Part shown: piece by piece, positions 27,371 through 36,315 of the stretch
Position numbering within the stretch: the stretch's first letter is position 1
Layout of the letters: each line of letters begins with the position of its first letter
DNA from: Woeseiaceae bacterium
Lineage (GTDB): Bacteria > Pseudomonadota > Gammaproteobacteria > Steroidobacterales > Woeseiaceae
Assembly (NCBI GenBank): GCA_021773135.1
Contig: JAJFKP010000016.1
Span: 1 to 63,707, forward strand
Direction of reading: 5' to 3'
Length of the DNA stretch: 63,707 bases
Position numbers and translations under genes: made by a program
Notes under the pieces: generated by a model
What the model was told of the DNA's origin: nothing
What the model saw: only the letters and a program-made list of their open reading frames with translations
Databases searched by the model: none

Positions 27371-28392
27371 CTGCCTTGCGCTTTCAGGTGTGCATCGAGC
27401 CTTGGATACACTCGCCGCGCATTGAGCTCGAAGACCTTCCTGCGCTCACCATCACCGATATCGAGGGCATCCACGTAGCGCTTGGTGTCATCGAAGTAGT
27501 GACCGGTCTGCGGGTCGATTCCACGCACGGCGCCAACCATTTCGGACGCAAACAGGACATTGTCGACGTCGATCACCTCGAACAGCAGGTTGATGCCGGG
27601 CTGGTGATACACGCAGGTATCGAAGTAGACGTTCTTCATTACGTGTTCCGAAAGTTCGGGTTGTTTCAGCATGTCGGCAAGACCGCGATAGCGGCCCCAA
27701 TGATACGGCACGGCGCCACCGCCATGCGGGATGATCATGCGCAGCTCGGGGAAGTCTGCAAACAGGTTGCCCTGCACCAGCTGCATGAAGGCAGTCGTGT
27801 CGGCATTCATATAATGTGCGCCGGTCGCGTGGAAGCACGGGTTGCAGCTGGCTGACACGTGAATCATCGCCGGCACATCGAGTTCCACCAGTTTCTCGTA
27901 CATCGGGTACCAGTACCGGTCCGTGAGCGGTGGCGAGTTCCAGTGACCTCCTGAAGGATCCGGGCTCAGGTTGCAACCGACGAAACCGAGTTCGCTGACG
28001 GCACGTTCGAGCTCTTCGATCGGGCCGGTAAGCGACTCGCCCGCCACCTGCGGCAGCTGCGCACCACCGACGAAGTTTTCCGGATACAGCTCGACGACGC
28101 GTTTAATCAGATCGTTGTTCGCCCGCGCCCAATCCATCGAAGTCGCCGGATCGCCGATGTGGTGCGCCATTGCCGAAGCGCGTGGCGAGAAGATTGTGAG
28201 ATCAGCGCCCCGTTCTCGCAGCAGCTTCAGCTGGTTTTGCTCGATGGTCTCTCGAATCTGGTCATCGCTTATCGCGGCCGGCGCTGGCGGCTCCAGTGAA
28301 GGATTCTCTAGGCGCTCAAGCTGCGCATTGCGAAATTCCTGGTGCGGCGCCGGTGCCGTCGTATAGTGGCCATGGCAATCGATGATCAGCAT
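27367..28392 (-). CDS. ligJ: 4-oxalomesaconate hydratase
   Basis: A 341-residue member of the amidohydrolase-like LigJ family. It begins MLIIDCHGHYTTAP, with metal-binding histidines, and contains GCNLSPDPSGGHWN, HVSASCN and MIIPHGGGAVPYHWGR, the family signatures. It hydrates 4-oxalomesaconate to 4-carboxy-4-hydroxy-2-oxoadipate, upstream of the LigK aldolase step. Its start overlaps the stop of galD by one base. Confidence 0.93.
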   Translation of the reverse strand: MLIIDCHGHYTTAPAPHQEFRNAQLERLENPSLEPPAPAAISDDQIRETIEQNQLKLLRERGADLTIFSPRASAMAHHIGDPATSMDWARANNDLIKRVVELYPENFVGGAQLPQVAGESLTGPIEELERAVSELGFVGCNLSPDPSGGHWNSPPLTDRYWYPMYEKLVELDVPAMIHVSASCNPCFHATGAHYMNADTTAFMQLVQGNLFADFPELRMIIPHGGGAVPYHWGRYRGLADMLKQPELSEHVMKNVYFDTCVYHQPGINLLFEVIDVDNVLFASEMVGAVRGIDPQTGHYFDDTKRYVDALDIGDGERRKVFELNARRVYPRLDAHLKAQGR

Positions 28393-29465
28393 TATTCATA
28401 TCCCCCGGCGACGTAGACGTTGCCGTCCATGAGTTTACGAGCAGTTCTGAGCAGTGCGGAGCGGGTGACCCGGTACTCCCCGTTGTCATCTCGCAGATTG
28501 ATATCAACTGTGAACCGTCCGGTCGGGTGCTCTACGTCGAGCGGCCCTCCGGCAGTGTCGCCTGCGATGCCCTGTGCGACGCTGCCAGGAATGCAGCAGG
28601 CCGCCGCAACACTGGCCGCACCGAGCACGCCGATGGACTGATGTACGCGGTGCGGAATAAACGTGCGGGTTGCCACCACGCCTCCATGTTGTGCCGGTGC
28701 GATCAGGCTCATTTTCGGAACCGTCTTTTCAGTTACATCTCCGAGATTCATTATCGGTCCCACCTGCTGGCGTATCGATTCCACTCTCGCCTTCAACGCC
28801 TCGTCGGATTCAAGCTCGTCAGGTGCTTCATACCCGGTTTTGCCGAGATCCGCCGCGCGCATCAGAACAACGGGCATGCCATTGTCGATACAGGTCACCT
28901 CGACGCCATCAATCATGTCAGCAGCGCTGCCTGTCGGCAGCAATGCGCCGCAGTTTGAACCTGCAACATCTGCGAAATCGATCATCACCGGCGCGGCTGT
29001 GCCCGGGACGCCATCAATGCACGCGCCTCCTTCGTAGCTGACTTGCTCACCGGGTGTATTGACCGTCACGACGGCAATGCCGCCGGAATTCAGCATGCGG
29101 ATACGAATTGTCGTCTCGCCAGCCTGCGCCGCAACAAGTCCCTGCTCGATCGCATACGGGCCGACGCCGGCTAAGATGTTGCCGCAGTTCTGGCCATCGC
29201 TGACGAGTGCCTTCTCCACGAAGACCTGCAGGAACAGGTAGTCGATGTCCGCCTCGCCGTCTGCCGACTTCGATACGACCGCGACTTTGCTCGTCAATGG
29301 ATGAGCGCCACCCATGCCATCGATCTGCCGCGGGTCAGGTGACCCCATGGCGGCCAGCAACAGCCGGTCGCGCTCCGCGGTATCTGCGGGTAGGTCATCC
29401 AATTGGAAGTACAAACCTTTAGAGGTCCCGCCGCGCATCACGACTGTCGGCACTGCGATCTGCAT
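28392..29465 (-). CDS. galD: 4-oxalomesaconate tautomerase / isomerase (PrpF family)
   Basis: A 357-residue PrpF-fold protein, diaminopimelate-epimerase-like with two halves. It starts MQIAVPTVVMRGGTSKGLYF; GQNCGNILAGVGPYAIEQG carries the Cys-containing catalytic motif, with a second near AASVAAACCIPGS. GalD of Pseudomonas tautomerises, and LigU of Sphingobium isomerises, 4-oxalomesaconate; both belong to this family and I cannot separate them by eye. Placement between ligJ and ligK fits either reading, and the symbol is therefore tentative. Confidence 0.82.
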   Translation of the reverse strand: MQIAVPTVVMRGGTSKGLYFQLDDLPADTAERDRLLLAAMGSPDPRQIDGMGGAHPLTSKVAVVSKSADGEADIDYLFLQVFVEKALVSDGQNCGNILAGVGPYAIEQGLVAAQAGETTIRIRMLNSGGIAVVTVNTPGEQVSYEGGACIDGVPGTAAPVMIDFADVAGSNCGALLPTGSAADMIDGVEVTCIDNGMPVVLMRAADLGKTGYEAPDELESDEALKARVESIRQQVGPIMNLGDVTEKTVPKMSLIAPAQHGGVVATRTFIPHRVHQSIGVLGAASVAAACCIPGSVAQGIAGDTAGGPLDVEHPTGRFTVDINLRDDNGEYRVTRSALLRTARKLMDGNVYVAGGYE

Positions 29466-29468
29466 GAA

Positions 29469-30152
29469 TCAGTCTTCCGACTCGACGTAGCGCAGGCCTT
29501 TCGCCGCCAGGCGATCCCGCATGTTGTAGATGTCGAGGCCGAGCTCTCCGGCTGCGAAACGCACGCGCTTCTCTTCTTCGTTGGCAACGCGTTGGTTCGC
29601 TTTGTCGAGCACGTCGGCCGCTGCTTCCTTGCGAACCACTACTACACCGTCGTCATCCGCAACGATCAGGTCGCCAGGTGCAACGCTTTGACCAGCGCAG
29701 ACAATGGTCGTATTCACATTGGCAATCGTCTCCTTGACTGTCCCTTGTGCGCAAACGGCTGCGGACCAAACGGGGAATTGCATCTCGGTCAACGTCGCGA
29801 TATCACGAACACCCGCATTGATGACGAGCCCTCTTACGCCCCGCGCTTGCAGCGATGTCGCGAGCAGGTCGCCGAAATAACCATCGTGGCAAAGACTCGT
29901 CGGCGTTACGACGAGTACGTCGCCTTCCTGGCACTGTTCGACCGCGACGTGAATCATCCAGTTGTCACCGGGCGCCACTTCGCAGGTAACCGCCGTCCCG
30001 GCGATAGAGACCGGACGGTAAATTGGCCGCAGTGCGGCATCAAGCAGTCCGACCCGCCCCTGCGCCTCGTGCACTGTTGCAACACCGAGTTCAGCGAGTT
30101 CCGCGGCCAACGACTGGGCCGAGCGATCAATATTCGTTACGCAGATAGACAT
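29469..30152 (-). CDS. ligK: 4-carboxy-4-hydroxy-2-oxoadipate aldolase
   Basis: A 227-residue HMG/CHA aldolase, related to Rra[17 protein letters not shown]-like [16 protein letters not shown], then [10 protein letters not shown] and the metal/substrate-site ADDDGVVVV are class II features. It cleaves 4-carboxy-4-hydroxy-2-oxoadipate to pyruvate and oxaloacetate, the last step of the pathway. It is the first gene of the operon, 110 bases from the divergent LysR gene and 3 bases before galD. Confidence 0.92.
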   Translation of the reverse strand: MSICVTNIDRSAQSLAAELAELGVATVHEAQGRVGLLDAALRPIYRPVSIAGTAVTCEVAPGDNWMIHVAVEQCQEGDVLVVTPTSLCHDGYFGDLLATSLQARGVRGLVINAGVRDIATLTEMQFPVWSAAVCAQGTVKETIANVNTTIVCAGQSVAPGDLIVADDDGVVVVRKEAAADVLDKANQRVANEEEKRVRFAAGELGLDIYNMRDRLAAKGLRYVESED

Positions 30153-30262
30153 AAGGCTTTTGCTATATAAGTTAACTGGAGAATAAGGGCTATTTTGAAC
30201 GTTTTTGCGACAGAATTTGGCTTGAAACCCGGTTCTTGGTATAAGTTTTCGCTATAGAACAT
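30153..30262. promoter_or_regulatory. Divergent promoter region with repeated TTTT(C)GCTATA
   Basis: The 110-bp spacer between ligK and the LysR gene holds TTTTGCTATA at 30158-30167 and TTTTCGCTATA at 30246-30256, one at each end. LysR regulators usually bind such paired sites in divergent spacers. The centre is AT-rich. I assign no exact -35/-10. Confidence 0.4.
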
Positions 30263-31471
30263 ATGAAAATCAACCTGAGACATTTCTTTGCCCTCGCCGA
30301 CATCGTTGATACCGGCAGGCTGAGCACGGCTGCCGAAAAAATCTTCATGTCCCAGTCGGCCCTGACCCAGGCGCTGAGAAAACTCGAAGATACCGCCGGC
30401 GCGCCGCTGTTCAAACGAGCAGGTTTCGGCGTAGTTGAAACCGCAGCCGGAAGACTCCTTGCGCGACGGGCACGGCGCGCCATTGACCTGCTGATACAGG
30501 CCGAGCGAGAGATCCGTTCGAAACACCCGGAAGCGTCCGGCGGGTCACCACTGTATAGACATGTTACCGCCAGTCAGTTGCGCGCGCTCGCCGCGGTCGT
30601 GGAGACAGGTGGCTACAGCATGGCCGCACGTCGCCTTGGACTGGCGCAACCAACTATCCATCGAGCAGCCAAGGAACTGGAAAGCGTTACCGGTCTTGAA
30701 CTTTTTCCCCGTGCGGCCCTTGGCGTCGAACCAAGCGAGGAAGCGAAGATCCTGGCGCGATGCGCGAACCTCGTATTCGCGGAAGTGCGACAGGGATTTG
30801 AAGAAGTATGGGAACTGCAGGGCCGCACCGACAGCCGCGTCGCGATCGGCTGCCTGCCGCTCGTGCGCTCCGGGTTCCTGCCGACCGCGGTAACGCAACT
30901 GCTGTCCCGCTATCCCGATGCGCGCGTGAGCATTCTGGACGGGCCCTATGTCGAGCAACTGCATGCGCTGCGTTTCGGACAGATCGACTGGTTGATCGGC
31001 GCGCTTCGTGATCCGGCACCAGCCTCCGACATCACGCAGGAACCGCTGTTCGAGCAACCGCTTGCCGCCGTCGTCAGACCTGGCCATCCGTTGCTGAATT
31101 CAGCGCCACCCTCCGTTTCTGCATTGTCCGGGCTCGAGTGGGTCGCGCCCCGTGCACTGGCACCTGCGCGCAGGTTTTTCGACGCATTCTTTGAACGCAA
31201 CAAAGTGAAAACGCCGACAAGAATAATCGAATGCAGCTCATTGATCGCGACACGCGGACTGCTTCTGCAGAGCGACCGAGCTGCCCTGTTGTCTCCTCTG
31301 CAAGTTCGCGAGGACGTGGCCGCCGGAGAACTCGCTGTGCTGATCGATGCAATCCCGGATTCGAGCCGAACTATTGGATTGACGACGCGTGACGACTGGG
31401 AACCGACCAGGATACAGGCCGAATTTGCGCGCATCGTTACGGCGCTTGCAGACGACGTCAGAAGCAGCTGA
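30263..31471 (+). CDS. LysR-type regulator with two N-terminal HTH domains
   Basis: A 402-residue LysR-family protein, about 100 residues longer than usual. The first winged helix-turn-helix (about 1-65) reads LRHFFALADIVDTGRLSTAAEKIFMSQ. A second complete one (about 97-160) reads LRALAAVVETGGYSMAARRL then GLAQPTIHRAAKELESVTG. The substrate-binding domain follows (about 180-395; VAIGCLPLVRSGFLP, QIDWLIGAL). It faces the protocatechuate operon and so is the likely activator, responding to protocatechuate or a pathway intermediate. No frameshift or stop joins the two halves, and the tandem head is the real reading frame. Confidence 0.88.
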   Translation: MKINLRHFFALADIVDTGRLSTAAEKIFMSQSALTQALRKLEDTAGAPLFKRAGFGVVETAAGRLLARRARRAIDLLIQAEREIRSKHPEASGGSPLYRHVTASQLRALAAVVETGGYSMAARRLGLAQPTIHRAAKELESVTGLELFPRAALGVEPSEEAKILARCANLVFAEVRQGFEEVWELQGRTDSRVAIGCLPLVRSGFLPTAVTQLLSRYPDARVSILDGPYVEQLHALRFGQIDWLIGALRDPAPASDITQEPLFEQPLAAVVRPGHPLLNSAPPSVSALSGLEWVAPRALAPARRFFDAFFERNKVKTPTRIIECSSLIATRGLLLQSDRAALLSPLQVREDVAAGELAVLIDAIPDSSRTIGLTTRDDWEPTRIQAEFARIVTALADDVRSS

Positions 31472-31679
31472 CTCGGGCCACGTTTTCCGGTGCGTGCAAC
31501 TGGAACTGGAGATCGAAAAGCGCTGAAGCGACCGTGCTAGTAATCCGGCCCGGGAAGGATTTGAAGTGAGAATGTAGCGCAGCAGGTCACACAGCGGCAT
31601 CATCGATTCGACAGTAGTCCTGCCAGTCCATCGGTTCGTGATCGCAACGCCGATTTTTTTCAGAGATATCGCCTTCCTG

Positions 31680-31709
31680 AAAAAAAAAGCGGCGAGCAAT
31701 GCTCGCCGC
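31680..31709 (-). terminator. Intrinsic terminator of the interrupted secreted-protein gene
   Basis: GCGGCGAGC (31689-31697) pairs with GCTCGCCGC (31701-31709) around AAT. The plus-strand A-run just before it becomes a U-tract on the minus strand. It ends transcription coming from 32508, about 20 bases after that gene's stop. Confidence 0.85.
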
Positions 31710-31731
31710 CTTCCTTTCTCCAGGCGTCCCG

Positions 31732-32508
31732 CTAATTGCCCGTTATGGTATTAATTATTGTGTCGCCGACATAGGAACGCGCGACATCGCAATCGAGCAG
31801 TCCTTCCGACAATTCATTGCGCATCAGATACGACGCATTCTCAATGTTCCACTGATAGGCGTCCCCATACGCCTGAACGCTCGCATAACTGTTGACCAGC
31901 TTGAAATTAAACTCTTCGTCACCGCCGCCGAGCACCGGAAACCAGAGATACGTACCTCCTTCAGAACCGTTAGCATCTCTGTAGGCAGAGTACTCACTTA
32001 TTGCACTGATCGCGTCCTGAATTTTGCGTCCATGCATAACGTTGCAATCGGAAATAGTGAGCACGAAATCGTCGCTGCTTGTGTTTCCCTCGGGAGGCTC
32101 TTTGACGTTGAGACTGCCAAAAAACACAGTTGCAGGGCAATCAGCTACGTCGTTGAACGCTTCAATCGCATCCCCGGCGGTCGAAACGTAGTCGGTTATA
32201 TCTTTTCCCATTGTAGATCCATTGGGCCAGGCATTCAGAAACAGAAAATCGAATTCCTGAGTACCGCCCGTAATCCACTTTTCGATGATCCAGCCTGCAT
32301 ATGGCTCGCTGTCGGTTTCTTCCATCCAGTCGGTCATCTCTTCCAGAGATCCGTCGAGGTCGTCACGATCTTTGCCGTCGCGATAATTTCAGACCTGCAT
32401 CTCGAGCGGCACGAAATTCGGCGGCCCGGCCTCCTGTGCAAAAGACAAAGATATACCCGACAACGATATTGCGATTCCCGCGGTGATACTGATTAGATAT
32501 TTTCTCAT
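31732..32508 (-). pseudogene. Exported protein gene interrupted by an in-frame TGA
   Basis: A single frame of 258 codons starts with ATG 32508 and a signal peptide (MRKYLISITAGIAIS...SFAQ) and continues to 31732, interrupted only by TGA at 32391-32389, codon 40, right after FVPLEMQV. Downstream the frame stays open for 200 codons and looks like a typical coding sequence (NYRDGKDRDDL, FDFLFLNAWPNGSTMG, GGTYLWFPVLGGG). Cysteines occur in ADCPAT, SDCNVM and LDCDVA, so a Cys at the TGA position (TGC or TGT to TGA) is the simplest ancestor. Options are a recent nonsense mutation, a sequencing error, or selenocysteine; I find no convincing SECIS. The family is a periplasmic protein of unknown function. 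Confidence 0.7.
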
Positions 32509-32967
32509 TATCAATTCCCCATTATTAGTTATTGTAATGAATCGTGCAGTGGCTCCCGCAGAGTCACCAACTAAACAGTATATGCAGAGCGACTGGTTAT
32601 TGCTTGCCGATCGCCGTGCAGTGCACACTGAAAACGGACATGAACGGCCGATAGTGGACGACTTTCGTCTTCGAATGAAGAAATGTCGCGCAATGTGGTC
32701 GAGAGACACCAGAAGAAGCTTTGCAGTAAAGAATTGAAATGACGACAGAAAAATAGTTGACGGCGACGTGTTCGCAAAAAGATTCCCGTCGTCTTTTATG
32801 ATGCGTCAAATTGATTGTTTTAGGTCGTTTGCGATCTGACTGTCGTCACACATGGCTTACGTTGTTTCGCAAAACGCCGATGGGCATGGACAACTTCCGC
32901 GCCGCGATTGGCGCTGTCCACACCAGTTGTAACCCTGTTCCTGGCAAAACTACTCGTGCGCCAAAAC
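32509..32967. other. Intergenic region, no gene supported
   Basis: About 460 bases between two minus-strand genes. The segment next to 32508 is AT-rich and should contain the promoter of the interrupted gene. I see small open frames on both strands without ribosome sites or motifs and no clear terminator for the beta-propeller gene, whose stop is at 32968. Confidence 0.45.
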
Positions 32968-35900
32968 TCAGTTCACCTCCATTCCAAGCCGCGACCAGTC
33001 GGTTTCCTCCACGAGTTCGTCGAGGTCTTCTACAACCTTTTGTATGCGTTCCTGCAGCTCTGCAAAGAGCTCGTAGTCCTGCGCTGCAGGCGGTGAGTCG
33101 GATTTCTCAACCAGTGTAAACAAGGTCGAGAGCTTATCGTTCAGGCGCACCGGATAGTTGATGAGATCCTGCGTTGCCTTGGCCCGAAACTGGATTAACT
33201 GTTCTTCGATAATGTAGAGCTGACGCACAATGCCCTCACCGTCTCGCCGTGACGGCGTGCCGATACTGCCACTGTCCATCTGCACCTCCAGCCGTTCCCG
33301 CAGGTTTCGAATACGAAAAACGGTTTCATGAGTGCTGGTAATCTCGTCACGAACAGAGACAAGGAAATCATTCAATTCGTCGAATTCTTCCTGTGTCGTA
33401 TCTAACCTCGGGTCCGGGAGAAGGTCGAAAGATTGGGTCGAACTGAAACCGTCGGTCCGCAGCTCGACTTCATATCGCCCGGGCGCGGCGATCGGCCCTA
33501 TTGGATCGTAGCGCCGGTAGATAGCACCAGGAATTTGCAGCGGGCCCGGATAACGGAGGTCCCAGACGAAGCGATTTAGCCCGGCTTCGGCCGCGATCGG
33601 ATCGGGCACCGGGTTACGTGGCGTACTAACGCGGTCGGAATCTTCCAGGCTGCTGAACGTCGCAACCTCTCTCCCGCTCTCGTCCCTGAAGATCAGCGAC
33701 ACCGTTTGATCGGGGTCCTTAAGGTGATACCAGATGACTGCGCCGGCCGGCGGATTTTTACCGACTGCACCTGCTGGACTCTGGCCTCTTAACGGGGAGC
33801 CTACTACGCCCTCCCTGAATCGAACCGGGTCTTCGGGCACGAACAGATGCGCTATATCGGCGAACACGTCTGCTTCGGCCTGGCGGATCACCGCGAGGTC
33901 GTCAAAGATCCAGAAGGAACGGCCGTGCGTGGCGATGACAAGATCGTCGTCTTTGACCACCATGTCGCGGACCGGCACGACTGGAAAATTCGATTGCCAG
34001 CGACGCCACGAGCCGCCGTCGTCGAACGATAGGTACAGGCCGGTTTCCGTTCCCGCATACAGCAATCCCGGGCGTGTCGGATCGTCGCGGATGACCCGGG
34101 TAAAATCGTCCGCCGGTATTCCTGTTGTAATCAGCGTCCAGCTGTCGCCGAAGTCCGTCGTCTTGAAAAGATACGGCGTCAGGTCGTCAAGCTTGTAGCG
34201 ATTCGCGGCAAGGTAAGCTGTTCCAGGCTCGTGGCTCGAGGGTGCGATGATGCTCACCAGGGTGAAATCAGGGAAGGCTTCAGGCGTTACGTCCTGCCAG
34301 GAGTCCCCATCATCGCGGGAAATATGCACTTTGCCATCATCGGAACCAGCCCAGAAGACACCTTTCTGAACCGGCGATTCTGCAAACGCAAAGATCGTGG
34401 CATACCACTCGATGCCGGTGTTGTCTCTTTTAATAGGGCCCCAGTACGGACCGGTATCCGGGTCGTCGTCGATTCCGGGAGTTGTTTCTAATGTCGAGGG
34501 GTCGGCTCGTGTGAGGTCCGGACTGATGACCTCCCAGGAATCGCCACGATCGCGGGAGCGGTGTACAACCTGCGACGTGGCATAAAGCGCCTCGGGGTCG
34601 TGAGGCGAGATCACGACCGGGAACACCCACTGGAATCGGTATTTGTGATCGGCAGCACCCCAGCCCCACCAGATTTCATTCCACGGTGAGATGAACTTCA
34701 CCTGCTTGGTGCGGTGGTTGTAGCGAGTCAGCCAGTGGTGATCGCCGGAGTAGATGATGTCAGGGTCTTCAGGATGGACAGCAGTGTAGCCATCCTCGCC
34801 GCCGCCGATCGTATACAAATCGGTTTCATCGATCTCTCCGGTGTCGGAGCGACTTGGAATCGAGAGCGTGGAGTTGTCCTGTTGATTTCCGTAGACCCGG
34901 TAAGGAAAGCGGTTATCGACGGTCACATGATAGAACTGGGCCGTCGGCTGGTTGTAGATCGATGACCAGGATGCACCCCCGTTAAAGGTTGTGTTGCCAC
35001 CACCGTCATTGGCCTCAATCATGCGCTCCGGATCGTTCGGATCAATCCACAGATCGTGGCTGTCCCCGTGTGGAATTGGGATAATTTCGTAGTTGCGTCC
35101 ACCGTCGGTGGAGTGCCACAGCCTGGTGTTCTGCACGTACACACGATCGGGGTCCGTCGGGTGTGCATGAATCCTGTGGTAGTACCAGGGCCTCTGTAAA
35201 AGTTCGGCGCGCTGGCTAACGAGTTCCCAGGATTCGCCCGCGTCGTCGGATCTGAAGACACCCGTCTGGTCATCTTCAGCTTCGATGATTGTCCATACCC
35301 GGTTCGGATTGGCGCCCGAGACGGCCACACCGATGCGGCCGCGATTTTCTCCCGTCGGCAATCCCGGGTTATTCGTCAGGTCCTCCCAGGTGTCTCCGCC
35401 GTCGGTCGACTTGTAAAGCCCGGTGCCGGGTCCGGCACCACGGAGACCCCAGGCATAGCGGCGGGCCTGCCACATCCCGGCATAGAGTATGTTCGGATCG
35501 GTGGGATCCATTTCGAGATCGCCGGCACCGACGTCCTCGTTCATATAGAGCACCTTATCCCACGTTTCGCCGCCATCACTCGAGCGGTAGATGCCTCGTT
35601 CCTCGTTGGCTCCCCAGGCGTGTCCAAGCGCTGCAACGTAGACCAGTTCCGGATTATCGGGATGAACGATCACGTTCGAAATCTGGCGAGTGGCAGCGAG
35701 CCCCAGGTGGCGCCATGTTTCGCCGCCATCGTCAGAGCGGTAGACGCCGTCGCCATGTGATGTGTTGCCGCGAATTGCGTGTTCTCCCATACCGGCGTAT
35801 ACGGTTTTAGGTTGGGAGGGCGCTATTGCCAATGCACCAACGGACCCGGTCTTGAAATGTCCGTCAGAAACGTTGATCCAGTTATGTCCTGCATCCACCG

Positions 35901-36198
35901 TCTTCCAGACGCCTCCGCCCGTCGAGCCAAAATAGAAAGTCAGGCGCTCGGTGGGATGGCCGACCACGGCGATCGACCGCCCACCGCGAAACGGCCCGAT
36001 GAGCCGAAATTCCATGTCGTCGAGTGGCACAGACTCGAGGCTCGATGTTGCCTGCCCCACAACGAGGCCGGGTGAAGCGAGCGCCGTCAGAAACATGACG
36101 ATGAACGTGATCTTGAATCTGGATAAGCCAGCCCCACCACCCGAGTGGCCGCGAGACGATAGATCGCTATTTTGGAATGCGGCGAATGAATTGCCCAT
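32968..36198 (-). CDS. Secreted BNR/VPS10-type beta-propeller protein (glycosyl-hydrolase-like)
   Basis: A 1076-residue exported protein. The N-terminal membrane segment (FKITFIVMFLTALASPGLVVGQ) is followed by many sialidase/VPS10-like repeats with the SxDxGxTW pattern (SDDGGETW, SSDGGETWDK, STDGGDTWED, SDDAGESWEL, SRDDGDSWQD, TTDFGDSWTL). They alternate with HPxxPxxVY blades across about 60-780, and a coiled or helical C-terminal region (about 930-1070) follows. Such proteins, annotated as sortilin-like or BNR glycosyl hydrolases, are common in marine Bacteroidetes and gammaproteobacteria, with no proven substrate. ATG 36198 has AGAAGGGA upstream; ATG 36258 would add a nonconserved segment. 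No partner gene is obvious, although a symporter gene lies next to it. Confidence 0.85.
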   Translation of the reverse strand: MGNSFAAFQNSDLSSRGHSGGGAGLSRFKITFIVMFLTALASPGLVVGQATSSLESVPLDDMEFRLIGPFRGGRSIAVVGHPTERLTFYFGSTGGGVWKTVDAGHNWINVSDGHFKTGSVGALAIAPSQPKTVYAGMGEHAIRGNTSHGDGVYRSDDGGETWRHLGLAATRQISNVIVHPDNPELVYVAALGHAWGANEERGIYRSSDGGETWDKVLYMNEDVGAGDLEMDPTDPNILYAGMWQARRYAWGLRGAGPGTGLYKSTDGGDTWEDLTNNPGLPTGENRGRIGVAVSGANPNRVWTIIEAEDDQTGVFRSDDAGESWELVSQRAELLQRPWYYHRIHAHPTDPDRVYVQNTRLWHSTDGGRNYEIIPIPHGDSHDLWIDPNDPERMIEANDGGGNTTFNGGASWSSIYNQPTAQFYHVTVDNRFPYRVYGNQQDNSTLSIPSRSDTGEIDETDLYTIGGGEDGYTAVHPEDPDIIYSGDHHWLTRYNHRTKQVKFISPWNEIWWGWGAADHKYRFQWVFPVVISPHDPEALYATSQVVHRSRDRGDSWEVISPDLTRADPSTLETTPGIDDDPDTGPYWGPIKRDNTGIEWYATIFAFAESPVQKGVFWAGSDDGKVHISRDDGDSWQDVTPEAFPDFTLVSIIAPSSHEPGTAYLAANRYKLDDLTPYLFKTTDFGDSWTLITTGIPADDFTRVIRDDPTRPGLLYAGTETGLYLSFDDGGSWRRWQSNFPVVPVRDMVVKDDDLVIATHGRSFWIFDDLAVIRQAEADVFADIAHLFVPEDPVRFREGVVGSPLRGQSPAGAVGKNPPAGAVIWYHLKDPDQTVSLIFRDESGREVATFSSLEDSDRVSTPRNPVPDPIAAEAGLNRFVWDLRYPGPLQIPGAIYRRYDPIGPIAAPGRYEVELRTDGFSSTQSFDLLPDPRLDTTQEEFDELNDFLVSVRDEITSTHETVFRIRNLRERLEVQMDSGSIGTPSRRDGEGIVRQLYIIEEQLIQFRAKATQDLINYPVRLNDKLSTLFTLVEKSDSPPAAQDYELFAELQERIQKVVEDLDELVEETDWSRLGMEVN

Positions 36199-36315
36199 AG
36201 TATTGATCCCTTCTAATTTTTGTTGTGTCGTCTCAAATGAGACCAAATGCAGAAACATTTTTTAGGATCGAGCATGGCATCAGCCTTTGCCTCGTTCGAT
36301 CAGGAATCCATTCCA

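Noticed and set aside
29403-30170. A 255-codon plus-strand frame opposite ligK
   Set aside because: High-coding-density antisense shadow of the aldolase gene; ligK has all its motifs.
32389-32391. TGA as a proven selenocysteine codon
   Set aside because: No convincing bacterial SECIS directly downstream and no sel genes in the window; listed only as a possibility.
31699-32496. A 265-codon plus-strand frame opposite the interrupted exported-protein gene
   Set aside because: The minus strand has the signal peptide, the terminator and coherent protein sequence; the plus frame has none.
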